A stretch of DNA of 64,000 nt, taken from contig JAFISE010000016.1 of NCBI GenBank assembly GCA_022560025.1, forward strand, positions 186,001 through 250,000, written 5' to 3'. Source of the DNA: Stagonosporopsis chrysanthemi (taxonomy: Eukaryota > Ascomycota > Dothideomycetes > Pleosporales > Didymellaceae). Shown in pieces: positions 45,937 through 56,171 of the stretch (its first letter is position 1; each line of letters starts with the position of its first letter). Under the pieces are notes generated by a model. That model was not told the DNA's origin, did not search any database, and saw only the letters and a program-made list of their open reading frames with translations. The translations under genes and the position numbers were made by a program.

Positions 45937-47366
45937 TCAGTGCCTGTGTACTGATGCATCGTACATGGCTCGGGCCTTCTTCATCTGTTCTGGGTCGAAA
46001 GCCTCGCTCGCATCACTTCCCTTCCGGCTAGTCAGGGATAGCGAGCTGCTGTTGCCGAACTTGAGGCTGGCAAATGAACGTGCCTTCCTAAGCTTGTTGC
46101 CCTTGTTTTCGGTCGCAGCGTGATCGGTATCGGTGCGGGAGTTGACCTTGACAATCTCTTCAACACTTGGTCGAGGCTTCACTCGCATACGCTTGAACTC
46201 GCGGGTTATCCTCTCCAGCTTGGAAGCGCCCTTGGGTGTGGGTGCGTAGGTTGGCATTGGCTCCTCTGCATACTCATGCGCAGCAAGTCCCACGCTCGGC
46301 CTGCGCTCAGACCCGAAGCTGACACCAGAGTCTGTCTTCTTGCCTTTCCTCTCCTCTGCATAGGCTTTGAAAGACTCAGGTCCAGTCGTAGCAATGCTAT
46401 CATCAATCATGTTCTTAGCGACTCTGAGGTACTTGTCGACAGTCCTCTGAATGGCAGGCCAGCCGGAGGTTTCGCCAGGCTCTGCGTTGTGACCGACGAT
46501 GGGTTCGAGGACACCGGGTCCATTCTTCTGCACAAGGCCAATGTAGTCAAAGAATGCATTCCGCTCTTCCTTCAACGTTTCGTGCTCTAACACAGGTGAA
46601 GGAAGCCTTGATGACTCATGCATAGGTGGCAACAGTGTGTTGAGCATACCCATGCAGTTGAGTTTATTGAAAGGCTGAACGCTCAATTCATTAATCATGA
46701 TCTGTTTTTATTGTCAGCTCTCTACACTCGCATCATCAAAGGGGCCCTGCTTACCCAGCGACGAATACCCAACCAGACTTGAGCGTAGTAGCTTTCAGCC
46801 TTCTTGTTCTTGGCCTCAGCATTCCTTACCCAGAGAGCGATGCCAGGGAAAGTCTCAGCCATGGTTTCCATGTCCCTCTCGTACGTCTCAGGGAAGATGA
46901 GCAACCGCTCGAAAGCTGCTACCATCTCTCTGCGTCTCCTGTTCTCCAGATCCCTCAGGTAATCAAGGGCAGTCAGAGCTTGGGCGAAGTCCACAAGGCT
47001 CAAATCGGGATGGAAGCAACGGCTGACAAAGTTGACAATGAATGTAGGCGGGAGTGAACTGGGTTGCATGGGCAGTTTGTTGAGATGGGTTGTGAGCTCA
47101 GATGTGAAGGTCATGGTCGCGGATTCTGTGCCGCTCCATGCGAACTGCCCGGTAGTAGGTGATGCACCGCCGGTGCTGTTACTTGGTGTGTGGCCTCGTG
47201 AAAGGTCCTTGGGAAGAGGTTGTGCGCGGGGCACACAGTTGAGAGTGTACATGGTTCGCAGAGGTATTTCATAGGTGCCAGGATATTGCAACACGTGTTC
47301 CAGAATGTAAGACAGAGAAGTAGCGCTGGTGTCGTCAGACCCGCTGCGCGAGTGTGTTGAAGACAT
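45937..47366 (-). CDS. Fungal protein of unknown function
   Basis: Two exons (47366-46755, 46701-45937) with a 53-nt intron encode 458 aa. The N-terminal half looks like a folded helical domain: SLSYILEHVLQYPGTYEIPLR (split: SLSYILEHVL, YPGTYEIPLRTMYTLNC), then FIVNFVSRCFHPDLSLVDF, ALDYLRDLENRRRREM and FPETYERDMETM. A second helical part has FNKLNCMGMLNTLLPP and RNAFFDYIGLVQKNG. The last 130 residues are basic and Ser-rich, disordered (RKARSFASLKFG, SRKGSDASEAF). No signal, membrane or catalytic motif is seen. The reading as a conserved fungal protein is from memory of similar sequences, not from a search. Confidence 0.85.
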
Positions 47367-50300
47367 GATGGTGGTGGTGGTGGTATTAGTGTAATGAGCG
47401 GGCGATCCAAGGTCAATGTTTACGACCTGCGCGGTTCTGTTTTGGCGAGATGCGCCGCAAGGCTCGGAGCACCGATACTGCCGAGGAAAGGAAAGCTCGC
47501 TTTTGGCGACGGGGCGCGGGACCTGAAAGATGTGGCTTCGGAGGAGAGTGCGGCGGTCCGTTGGTCTTTCGTGCTAGCGTGTGGGCGTGGAGACAGTGGG
47601 GGTGCAAGCACGTGATAGAAGGGACGAGAAGGAAGGTGCGTCCGAAAAGTTGAAGCAGACAAGGCGACCGAATTGGAGAAGTGAAGCTGCAAGAGAGTGC
47701 AACAGCTATCGTCGCAACAAGCTCAAGTGTTAAGGTCCGGGGTGCTGCGCGGATGATGGGATTCCAGAGTGGTGATCCTGGTCCTTTCGCCGTTCCGGTC
47801 CGGGGCAGTAAATGCAAGTGGGCGATGTACAAACGAGGGCAAACACAGGTCTAGCAACGTCGAGTGCTGATGTGGCGGTGGGGAAAAGGGAACGGAGGGT
47901 TCGAGGGCAGTTCGAGCGTGGTGTGACGAAGTACTCAGACGAGCAAGAGCATCACTGGCCGTGGAGGGCTTCGAAGGGTTTTCTTCCGCAGATGCTCTGC
48001 GCGCGAACCCCTGCAACGCTTCGTCTGGACCTCTCGGTAGCCGCTAACGCAGCCATCACGGACGCGCATGTGGCGCTGCCACTACACGAGTTAGTGTGGC
48101 AGGGTTCATGTCGCGGAGCTGGGAAGGCTAAACTAAAACGCTCCTTTGCGCCCCCGGCGAGTGCTGCAGCAGCGCAGCACAGTCACGTCAGTCGGTCGAC
48201 TCGCCGCTCTGTGAGTGGAGTGTTTCTTTTTCGTGAGCTGCAGCTGTCGCGGTTGGGGCAGGAGAGGCTGCAGATGGCTGCATATCCCGCAATTCCTGCA
48301 TCCACTCGTTCGTGGTGGCCAGCGTTCTGCTCTGCGACGACACACCCTCTGTCATGCTGAACCGCAGTCCCCGGACCCATGGCGACAACTGGAGAGCCGG
48401 CGGGTTCCACAAGCGAGCCACTCCTGTGCGAAAAGGGTTCTGTCGTCCCAAAGAAACCGCTGAGTCGCTGTTAAAGGTGCCCAATGGCCTAAGCTGCTTC
48501 AGTCGACCCGCCTGTTTGCCCTTGAGCGAGGGGCTCGGGGCTGCTGCACCATTCCAGACGCTTCACCTGCAAGTACGGGCTAGAGATGCACGCGTGGAAA
48601 AAGCCACGGCGTTGACCATTAGGAACACGCGTGCTGATCCGCGAAGCCAATCAGCGAAATCTCCACTGTGAATAACGGCACTCCGAAACCGACCAGGTGG
48701 CCCCTGGCATATTCTCTGCAGCACGCCAGAAAACGACGCAAGGTTCATCGGGCTTTCTCAGAAGCCCGTGCAGGAACTCTATCTTTCACCATGCCTCGAG
48801 TCCCGTCACCCGCGTTGCAAGCACGCCAGACATAGCTAGCTACGAACTTTGCTGCTCAGCATGGCAGCTTCGTAGCAAAACTCACTGAGGCTTACGGCAT
48901 CTGTAGCGACATAGGTCAACCGTGCCCCCCTAGGGTCGAGCAATGCTGCGAACGAGGGGCCTCCTTGCAAGCCGTTGGACTGTGTTGTTGCAACGGCAGC
49001 AACGGCACAATGCTCATCATGTACACGACGACAACAACAACAACACACAACAACGCGACTTCGTAATCCGGTACGCGCGAGTACCATGGCGGTCCGGCCT
49101 CAAGCCGCCTGCACATGGGAGATTGACAGCCGCAATGCAGTCTCGAACCAATTCCGTAGAAAGCGATTGAGCGCCATAAAAAGCCAACAACCACGGCCGG
49201 GCGGCCTGAAAACAGAGGGTCTATAGACAGGTTGGCCTGCATTGCGACTGATTTCGCACTCGAACATCTGCCATGGCTTCGTTGTGACGAGAGGTTGCAA
49301 CCTGTCATCTGTGTCACTCAAAAGTGCATACACACATCACCATCCTTTTGGCCAGGGCACCCCACCTGGACTCCAAATTGGGCAATCGACATGTGATCCA
49401 CACGTTCCAGCCCTGTCGCGATGAAATTAAAGATCGTTGGGATTGATGGGGACAGCCTCGCGTGGCCGCGCTCAGATGCGTGTTGGGAGAGTAGCCTCTG
49501 CCCTCTGATTTTGGGGGGTAAATCGTCGATCAGCGCGCATCCGGAGCCTTTTCCGCAATTTGACAGAGATCATCGCTGAGACGCCATTTCATGAGCAATG
49601 AACAGCAGGCTCGGACGCGGGATGCTCTACCACAGAATGTTATGACTGTGGTTTTGAGTCCGTTGTTTGGTTCTGTGGTACTCTAGCTGAGGGTCCATGT
49701 CTGCCAATATCCGGAGCCCCCGCCACAAAAACGCCGAGAACCATGTTTCGTCGTGGTACCTAAGTAGCCCGACTGGCGCCGAATGAGGCAGCAGCGCATT
49801 CGCAAACTCCAAAACGAAGCAAACTGACTACGAACCCAGCGCAGATCACAAGCTACTTACTCGAGTTGTCGCCGAACGAAAGATGTGGTAGCACGTGTCA
49901 ATGTTCCCGTGTTCATCTTGCTTCATGGCACTCCTCTGAGAGGGGTACAGAACTCAGCTCACCCATCTGCACGCACTCCGTACTTCCACATACACGAGCT
50001 TTAGGCTCACCAACAGGCGCTAGCGCTGCTGTGGTGTAGGCGCATGGCTCAGGGTTCCCATAAGCCGCACTGACGCGGGGCTGAAAGCCGCTGCAACGGT
50101 CAGGCTCGAGCTCTGCTTTTTGGCAGCTCTACGGCCATACCGCATCCTGGAGCTTCCGAGCAGCCACTTGGCACAATGCAGTGCTTTCAGGTGTAAACCA
50201 ACTAAGCCAAAAAAGCCCACACGCAAGTGATTGTTGCTGGCTTTATAGAAGATTTGAGCATCTTTGTCACTTTTTGAGGTCTTAACTTGCGGCTACTAGC

Positions 50301-50766
50301 CTGTTCATTGGCTCCAATTCTGCTATACTATTCCCTAGTAAGCCGTCGTTGAATCCTTCAAAATCTTTCAAAAGTGCCAAGTGGCTGCTCGGAAGCTCTA
50401 GGATGCGGTTTACTTATGCGAAAAGCATCGAGTAGAATGGAGATGCACATACACAGCGTGGCTCCCGTTCGGCCGAACTTGTCACACAGATGTTGTGTAA
50501 TCAATCAATTGGCTACTCCAGGACGAACCACGCAATTCAGTTATACCCGGATGCAGCAGACAAATCCCCAAAGTCGAACTCATCGCCAACACCATGCAAA
50601 GCTGTATTTGTCATCGACATGCAAAATCTGGCAGGCTTGTTGCTCCACGCCCTACGCGCCTTGCAGAGATGATGAGTCATGGATGTGAACAACCTCATCT
50701 TGTGTTCAGAAGCAGAGTCCAAACAGCGTCTCAACACCCATCATCACAACATATTGCGCTACCAAA
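47367..50766. other. Intergenic, 3.4 kb
   Basis: This is the longest stretch without a call besides 22.3-25.8 kb. Frames are short, start at non-ATG codons or overlap on both strands. A frame at 48484-48188 (minus) reads smoothly but lacks an ATG. GGT repeats occur near 47370-47390. No gene is supported. Confidence 0.4.
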
Positions 50767-51726
50767 ATGACATCTTCACTTAAGCTTGACTTCGTTACCG
50801 TCGATGTTTTCACAGACAAGCCGTACGAGGGCAACCCTTTGGCTATCATTCGTATCCCCCACGGCGTCAGCGTGACGCAGGAGCAGAAGCAAAAGATTGC
50901 CCGCGAGTTCAACCTTTCGGAATCGACATTTCTGCACGAAAATGCAACCGACACAACGGAGGAGAAATGGACTGTAGACATATTCATGACTAGTCGGGAG
51001 CTTCCTTTTGCCGGCCACCCCACGGTCGGCACAGCATGCTATATTCTGTCAAGAACAGCCGAAGAGCGCAGCATCCAGGATGGGGTTATCGAGGCAGGCT
51101 TCAAGTTAAAGGCAGGACCTGTCGGGCTTCGGTACGACGTGGCGAAGAGGACGGCCAAAGCAGCCATTCCTCATGATGTACACGTACACCAGAAGAGGTG
51201 GGGCAGGGATGAGCTGTTCAAATTGCAGCCTGGCTTTGCCGCAGCTCATAAAAGGGGCGAAGTCAAGGTGCATGAGGACTTTCCCATCGTGTCCATTGTC
51301 AAGGGGATGACCTTCGTGCTTGTGGAGCTTGAGAGCGTTGAGGCGCTCGCAAAAGTATCGTTAGCAGGCCAGAGTATTGAGATCGAGGGGCTGGACCAGG
51401 GTTGGGACAAGACGTTCATCGGAGCATACTTCTTCGTACGGACCGGCAAGAGTGAAGGCGGAGTGACACAGTTAAGAACAAGAATGATCGAAGGGGCGCT
51501 TGAGGATCCAGCTACAGGTTCGGCGGCGAGCGACCTGGTGGCTTATTTGTCGTTGAAGGAGGGCAGAGCTGGAGAGACCTTGAAGTACGAGTTGATCCAG
51601 GGTGTCGAGATGGGACGCAGAAGCGAGATCTTCATTGACGTCGTAATGGCAAAGGGAGGCGGTATTGAAACCGTGTACCTTGAGGGCGGAGCAGTACAGG
51701 TCATGGAGGGCCGATTGACAGTCTGA
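50767..51726 (+). CDS. PhzF-family (phenazine biosynthesis-like) isomerase/epimerase
   Basis: This is a single-exon 319-aa protein of the PhzF fold, two diaminopimelate-epimerase-like halves. Family marks are FTDKPYEGNPLAII, the acid/base glutamate in FNLSESTFL, ELPFAGHPTVGTA, and the second-half motif LEDPATGSAASDLVAYL, ending QGVEMGRRSEI. Bacterial PhzF isomerises an intermediate of phenazine synthesis. Fungal members are widespread, have no phenazine pathway, and their substrates are mostly unknown. Nothing nearby suggests a biosynthetic cluster. Confidence 0.93.
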   Translation: MTSSLKLDFVTVDVFTDKPYEGNPLAIIRIPHGVSVTQEQKQKIAREFNLSESTFLHENATDTTEEKWTVDIFMTSRELPFAGHPTVGTACYILSRTAEERSIQDGVIEAGFKLKAGPVGLRYDVAKRTAKAAIPHDVHVHQKRWGRDELFKLQPGFAAAHKRGEVKVHEDFPIVSIVKGMTFVLVELESVEALAKVSLAGQSIEIEGLDQGWDKTFIGAYFFVRTGKSEGGVTQLRTRMIEGALEDPATGSAASDLVAYLSLKEGRAGETLKYELIQGVEMGRRSEIFIDVVMAKGGGIETVYLEGGAVQVMEGRLTV

Positions 51727-52741
51727 GCAGGATTGCTGGTCTTTGCAGCGAAAGGGGATTCTACAATCTCGGCGCTGTCACTCCTGAACACAAATCCTAA
51801 GCGGAATCACAGGGGATTCGAGGGAGCAGTTAAGATATTGACGATAATAAGTTACATTCTCATATTGCTAGGTACTGATCCATGGTGGGAAGTGTCACAG
51901 CCGCGTAGCCGTGCAGCCGTAGCGACAGCTTTGACACATGTCCGCGGAGAGCCTTGATCAACGGGGGGTTTGAGACAGGAACGTCAGCCACAGAAAGTGG
52001 AGCAGGATCCATAAGATTGAAGGAGCTGCCTGATTAGACATCGAGACTGCCTGGACTATCGCTGCCGTGTATGCATCTACTAACGAGTGCATCATAAGGC
52101 ATCACAAAGAAACGAGATTTCTATCCTCGCAATTGACGTTGTAAGAATCTGGAGTGTGTGACGTTTTGAGTGAGCGGCACACAGCCGATCGGACCAATGG
52201 CGGCGCAAGCGCGACTGATCTCCAACACCATATGCATGAGCTTCCCCGAACTTCATACGCGACCCGTCTCCAACACCATGTTTTCATGCCTAACGTATTG
52301 CCAACCTGACGAGGCTCTTGCAACAGCCTCAGTCCAGTTATTGGCGCCTAAGAGAACTCGGCGCTCCGTGCTCTACCCTTAGGCAGGCCTGAATGGCATG
52401 TCCTGACACATGTCGGCCTTCAACCAGGGTTTCGTGCCCCAGGAATTATCAGCCGCCTTGAAAGGTTCCACATCGTGATGTATGTCGCCAAGGCACATAA
52501 GAGAAATGCTTTGGCCGCTCAGGTTATTTGGTCTCAAACCGTCCGCAATCGCTTGTTCTATCACAACCGAGGACTGTCCGTCGAGGGTTACGTTCCTTTC
52601 TCCCTTTCCTCTAATTTTCAGATTACGTTGACCGTGTCTGCGTGTTCTTCTAATCTACCGCTAGCCGGATTCCACTCTTTTATAAACGTTACTTTCTAGT
52701 CACGTCCGGTTTCTGTCCTCTCACGACTTCCGCATCCCATT
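51727..52741. other. Intergenic, 1 kb
   Basis: No gene is seen. The right end is CT-rich and should be the promoter and leader of the secreted protein at 52742. Confidence 0.5.
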
Positions 52742-52870
52742 ATGAGGGTCTCAACCATTTTCCCAATCCTACTCGCCGCCGGCGTAGCCAATGCCCAGTT
52801 TGGAGGCTTTGGCGGAGGAGGTTTCGGGCAAGGCGGTCAAGGTCGAGGTGGTCAAGGCCAAGGCCAAGGT

Positions 52871-52902
<32 letters not shown>

Positions 52903-53967
52903 CCAGCAGCAGCAGAACAACAACAGTGGCCAGAACAACAACAACAATAATAACAACAATAACAACAACAATGGTGGTGGCGGCGGCGGTAACTTGGCTT
53001 TGGACCCAGCCAATGTCCAACAGAATAGTGCCGCTACAGGTCTGGAGGGCGGAGCTGAAGACGGCCAAGCTGCTTCCGATACGTAAGTACCGCCAAACAT
53101 GAGTCTGATACATGGCTAACTGTTGTATAGTGATGATGCCAACTTCATCAACTTCTGTACCGGCAAGACGCTCACTAATGGACTCCAAACACGTGACGGG
53201 TCGTGCAACGGTATCCGTAAGTGCTTATTCATAGGCATACCGGTAACAGTGAACGCTAACATCCTTCAGCCATGGGAGAAATTCCTGCCGCGAACCGCAT
53301 GGTATCTGCTGTCTTTACGAACCCTAAGAACGGCGATGTACTGCCTCCAGACACTGCCATGACATTCTCGGTACAGATTGCGAACCTCCAAGCTGGAACG
53401 TTCACGAACCCCGACAACACGTACTACGCTGCACCTCAATCCCTCCAAGGAGGCCAGGTGGTTGGCCATACCCACATCACAGTGCAAGATCTGGGCAATG
53501 ACCCCAACCCTACGCAACCTCTCGACGCTGAGACTTTTGCTTTCTTCAAGGGTATCAACGACAACGGAAACGGCAACGGGCTCTTAAGCGCCGATCTTGC
53601 CGACGGTCTTCCCGAAGGGTTTTATCGTGTCTGTTCTATGACCTCAGCCAGCAATCATCAGCCGGTGCTCATGCCTGTTGCCCAACGAGGTGCTCAGGAC
53701 GACTGTGTCAGGTTTCAGATATCTGCAAACGGCGGAGGAGGAAACAACAACAACAACAACAATAACAACAACCAGCAGCAGAATCAAGGCCAAAACCAAG
53801 GTCAGCAGGGTCAACAGGGACAGCAAGGTCAACAGGGACAGCAGGGACAGCAAGGCCAGCAGGGACAGCAAGGCCAACAGGGACAGCAAGGCCAACAAGG
53901 TGGCCGTGGTCGAGGACGAGGCCGCTTTGGACGTCCCAAGTTTGCTGCCCGTGACTTTGTTGCCTAA
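52742..53967 (+). CDS. Secreted Gly/Gln/Asn-rich low-complexity protein
   Basis: Three exons (52742-53082, 53131-53216, 53270-53967) encode 374 aa. A signal peptide (MRVSTIFPILLAAGVANA) precedes FGGFGGGGFGQGG. Repeats of GQGQ and a run of Asn follow to about residue 85. A folded middle domain (about 110-310) has DDANFINFCTGKTLTNG, GSCNGIPMGEIPA, NPKNGDVLPPDT, VVGHTHITVQDLG, FAFFKGIND and SSNHQPVLMPVAQRGAQDDC-like text (here SASNHQPVLMPVAQ). The C-terminus has more Asn, then about twelve GQQ units and a basic RGRGRGRFGRP end. This family is common in filamentous fungi, sometimes mislabelled ribosomal protein S17. It is probably a cell-surface or matrix protein. Confidence 0.87.
52840..52975 (+). 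repeat. Coding repeat, GQ then Asn runs
   Basis: Imperfect GGTCAAGGC and AACAAC units encode the GQGQ and poly-Asn tracts of the secreted protein. Likely length-variable by slippage. Confidence 0.75.
53800..53905 (+). repeat. Coding repeat, GQQ tandem units
   Basis: About a dozen 9-bp units close to CAGCAAGGC, encoding Gly-Gln-Gln, in the C-terminal part of the secreted protein. Confidence 0.8.
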
Positions 53968-54793
53968 GCGGTGACAAAGTGAAGCACATTCAGGCTTTAG
54001 TCGTGGAACGTAGTAATATCTACTCTCTTCCGCCGAATACCAGACAGCCTATCTCAATCCTCGGGAAGGATCGAGACGCTAGTTCTGATGGCATTTTCTT
54101 TTCTTGACCCATTAACGATACCTCTGTAACCCTACTACCAATGTTAAAATCGCGTTCATACTTCATATCTTGCTATCTCAGCACAACTTTGAATCGAAAG
54201 CATTCAACATGTGCATTACCTGACCAACTCCAGGGTCGCCCCCATGCGCTCAAATGAGTGCTTGGTGTGTCTTGGTGTGGGTATATGCAGCCTCGGAGAA
54301 GTCCGAGGCATCCATGCGGCCAGGCACCGAAACGTGACGCACGTCGCAGAGACGCAGATCAGGCAGTAAGGATGCGTATCCTATGGCCTTGGCTGGAACC
54401 GCGTGGCTATCGTCGGAGACCGTAACATGCGGATTCAGAAAGTCCATGCAGCTTCATGTGTGTGGTTTTCGTGGCACACCGCTGTTTTGTTGCGCGCTGC
54501 TGCGCTGAGAGGTGGATTACCGGTGATCTGGATGCGGCACGGACCGATTGCATGGTGGGTGGTACAAAGCTGGCTTGGTGGTGGTGTGCACGTGAATAGA
54601 TGGATTTAGCTATACATAGTAGTTGGGTCAAAGGACCGCGAGACGAGTGATGACTCTGAAACTGATGACATTGAAGATGTACGAGGCTGTGCCACTGTAC
54701 AGGTCGCTTGCCGATGAGTCAGATGTGGCTGAGCGCTGCTCCAACACCACATGCAGGCCATAAAGGAGCAGGCTACCAGGGCTCGCAAAATCC
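53968..54793. other. Intergenic, 0.8 kb
   Basis: No gene is recognised between the secreted protein and the F-box-like gene. Confidence 0.5.
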
Positions 54794-55528
54794 ATGGCTC
54801 GCGGTCCTAAAGAGCCTGCCCTGTTCATGTCCATACAGACGACTATACGCCACCAAGACGCCATCGAGCGCCCAAGAGATACACCACTTCGAATTCTACC
54901 AACGGAAGTATTGCTCCAGGTCCTCGAATTCGACGACCTCAAGCACCTATGGCTGTACGTCCGCAACGTTTCTCGAGCGTTCAAAGACTGTGTCGAACGC
55001 CTCTTCACCTCCAAATACCTACATAGACTCAAAATCGCACTGTCGCTTCCACGGCGAGATCCAGCCACCAGCAAGCTGAAATGGCGGGGCGATCCTATTC
55101 CGGGTTCGCAACTAGTGATGGCGTACAACCGGCTCACCGAGAACGGGATGAGACTCCGTCTTGAATCGCCGACTGTGGTGAAAGACAGGAATAGTGAGAA
55201 GACGCTGGAAGAGCTCAAAAACGCTGGAACCCTGCCGAAAGAGCGGTTGGAGGAGGCACCCACCAATGTCAACATGAGCACGCACCCAATGGCGAGCCTG
55301 ACGATCAAACTGCCGGTCCATGTCGACTGGGATGAGGAGCGAAAGATCTGGGTTTGGGAGGTTGAGTGGCGAGGTTTGCTTGGCCGGTTCTTCGAAGCAA
55401 AAGACAAGCAGGGTCAGAGATGGCCTACGATGATCGAGGAGACAATGCCTCATGAACGTCTATGGCGCGGTCGTCAGGCTCGAGTAGCACAAAGCTTTGG
55501 TAGTTCCGAGTCCGGGTCGACAGTTTGA
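54794..55528 (+). CDS. F-box-like protein
   Basis: This is a single-exon 244-aa protein starting at the ATG 54794. Residues 30-75 resemble an F-box: TPLRILPTEVLLQVLEF, then LKHLWLYVRNVSRAFKDCVERLF. F-box proteins link substrates to SCF ubiquitin ligases. The remainder (KLKWRGDPIPGS, LTIKLPVHVDWDEERKIWVWEVEW) has no leucine-rich or WD repeats and looks like a small beta-rich domain. The motif is degenerate, so the SCF role is an inference. Confidence 0.75.
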   Translation: MARGPKEPALFMSIQTTIRHQDAIERPRDTPLRILPTEVLLQVLEFDDLKHLWLYVRNVSRAFKDCVERLFTSKYLHRLKIALSLPRRDPATSKLKWRGDPIPGSQLVMAYNRLTENGMRLRLESPTVVKDRNSEKTLEELKNAGTLPKERLEEAPTNVNMSTHPMASLTIKLPVHVDWDEERKIWVWEVEWRGLLGRFFEAKDKQGQRWPTMIEETMPHERLWRGRQARVAQSFGSSESGSTV

Positions 55529-56171
55529 GATCGGCTAAAGAGGGCATTTGAGGTCTGAGAATGCTAATCCATCAGAGGGTAGGGCCTTTGCTTATCATCA
55601 TGCGCTGAGCGATCAAGCTGAAGCCAGCTATCGATGACATGAACAGGACGAGGTTATAGAACTGTTTGTATACTTGTTAGCGTAGTTGAATACATTCGTT
55701 GGGTGAACCGCATACGGCATTCCTGGAGTATTCACTTTCCTCCGCGTCGGTGCGTGCGTCGACAAATAGACGGCGAAGGTTTGGCAGATTGGATGGCTGT
55801 TCTCAGTCAGTGAGATACGTGAACATAATTACCAGGCTCACTCACCATCTTGGTGTTGAAGTGTTATTATTGCTGGACGTGACGGCGGCTACAGGGTCAT
55901 GGGGAAGATCAACGCACGGACCCGAACATCGTCAATGGGCGACTCGCACCTAGGCCTCCGGTCAAGTTGAACACCAACAATTATTTCCCAGCACCCACGC
56001 CTCTCCTAGCTCCCAAGTGCGTCTTCTTTAACACATAAAGCCTCGACGAACCACAACCACCCGTTGCGCCGCGACCGAGACGAATCCTGCAGTCTTTAGA
56101 GCCACAAGACAACAAGACCGTTGTATGAGGGGCCCGATCAGAGGATTGAGCTCTGCGACTGAAGCATAAAC
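55529..56171. other. Intergenic, 0.6 kb
   Basis: Promoter side of the AP-1 beta gene. No gene is seen. Confidence 0.5.

Noticed and set aside
48188..48484. 98-codon minus-strand frame in the 3.4-kb gap
   Set aside because: It starts with TTG, has no upstream in-frame ATG or plausible splice into it, and resembles nothing known.
50767..51726. Phenazine biosynthesis cluster around the PhzF homologue
   Set aside because: No other pathway genes are nearby and fungal PhzF-like proteins are common without phenazines.
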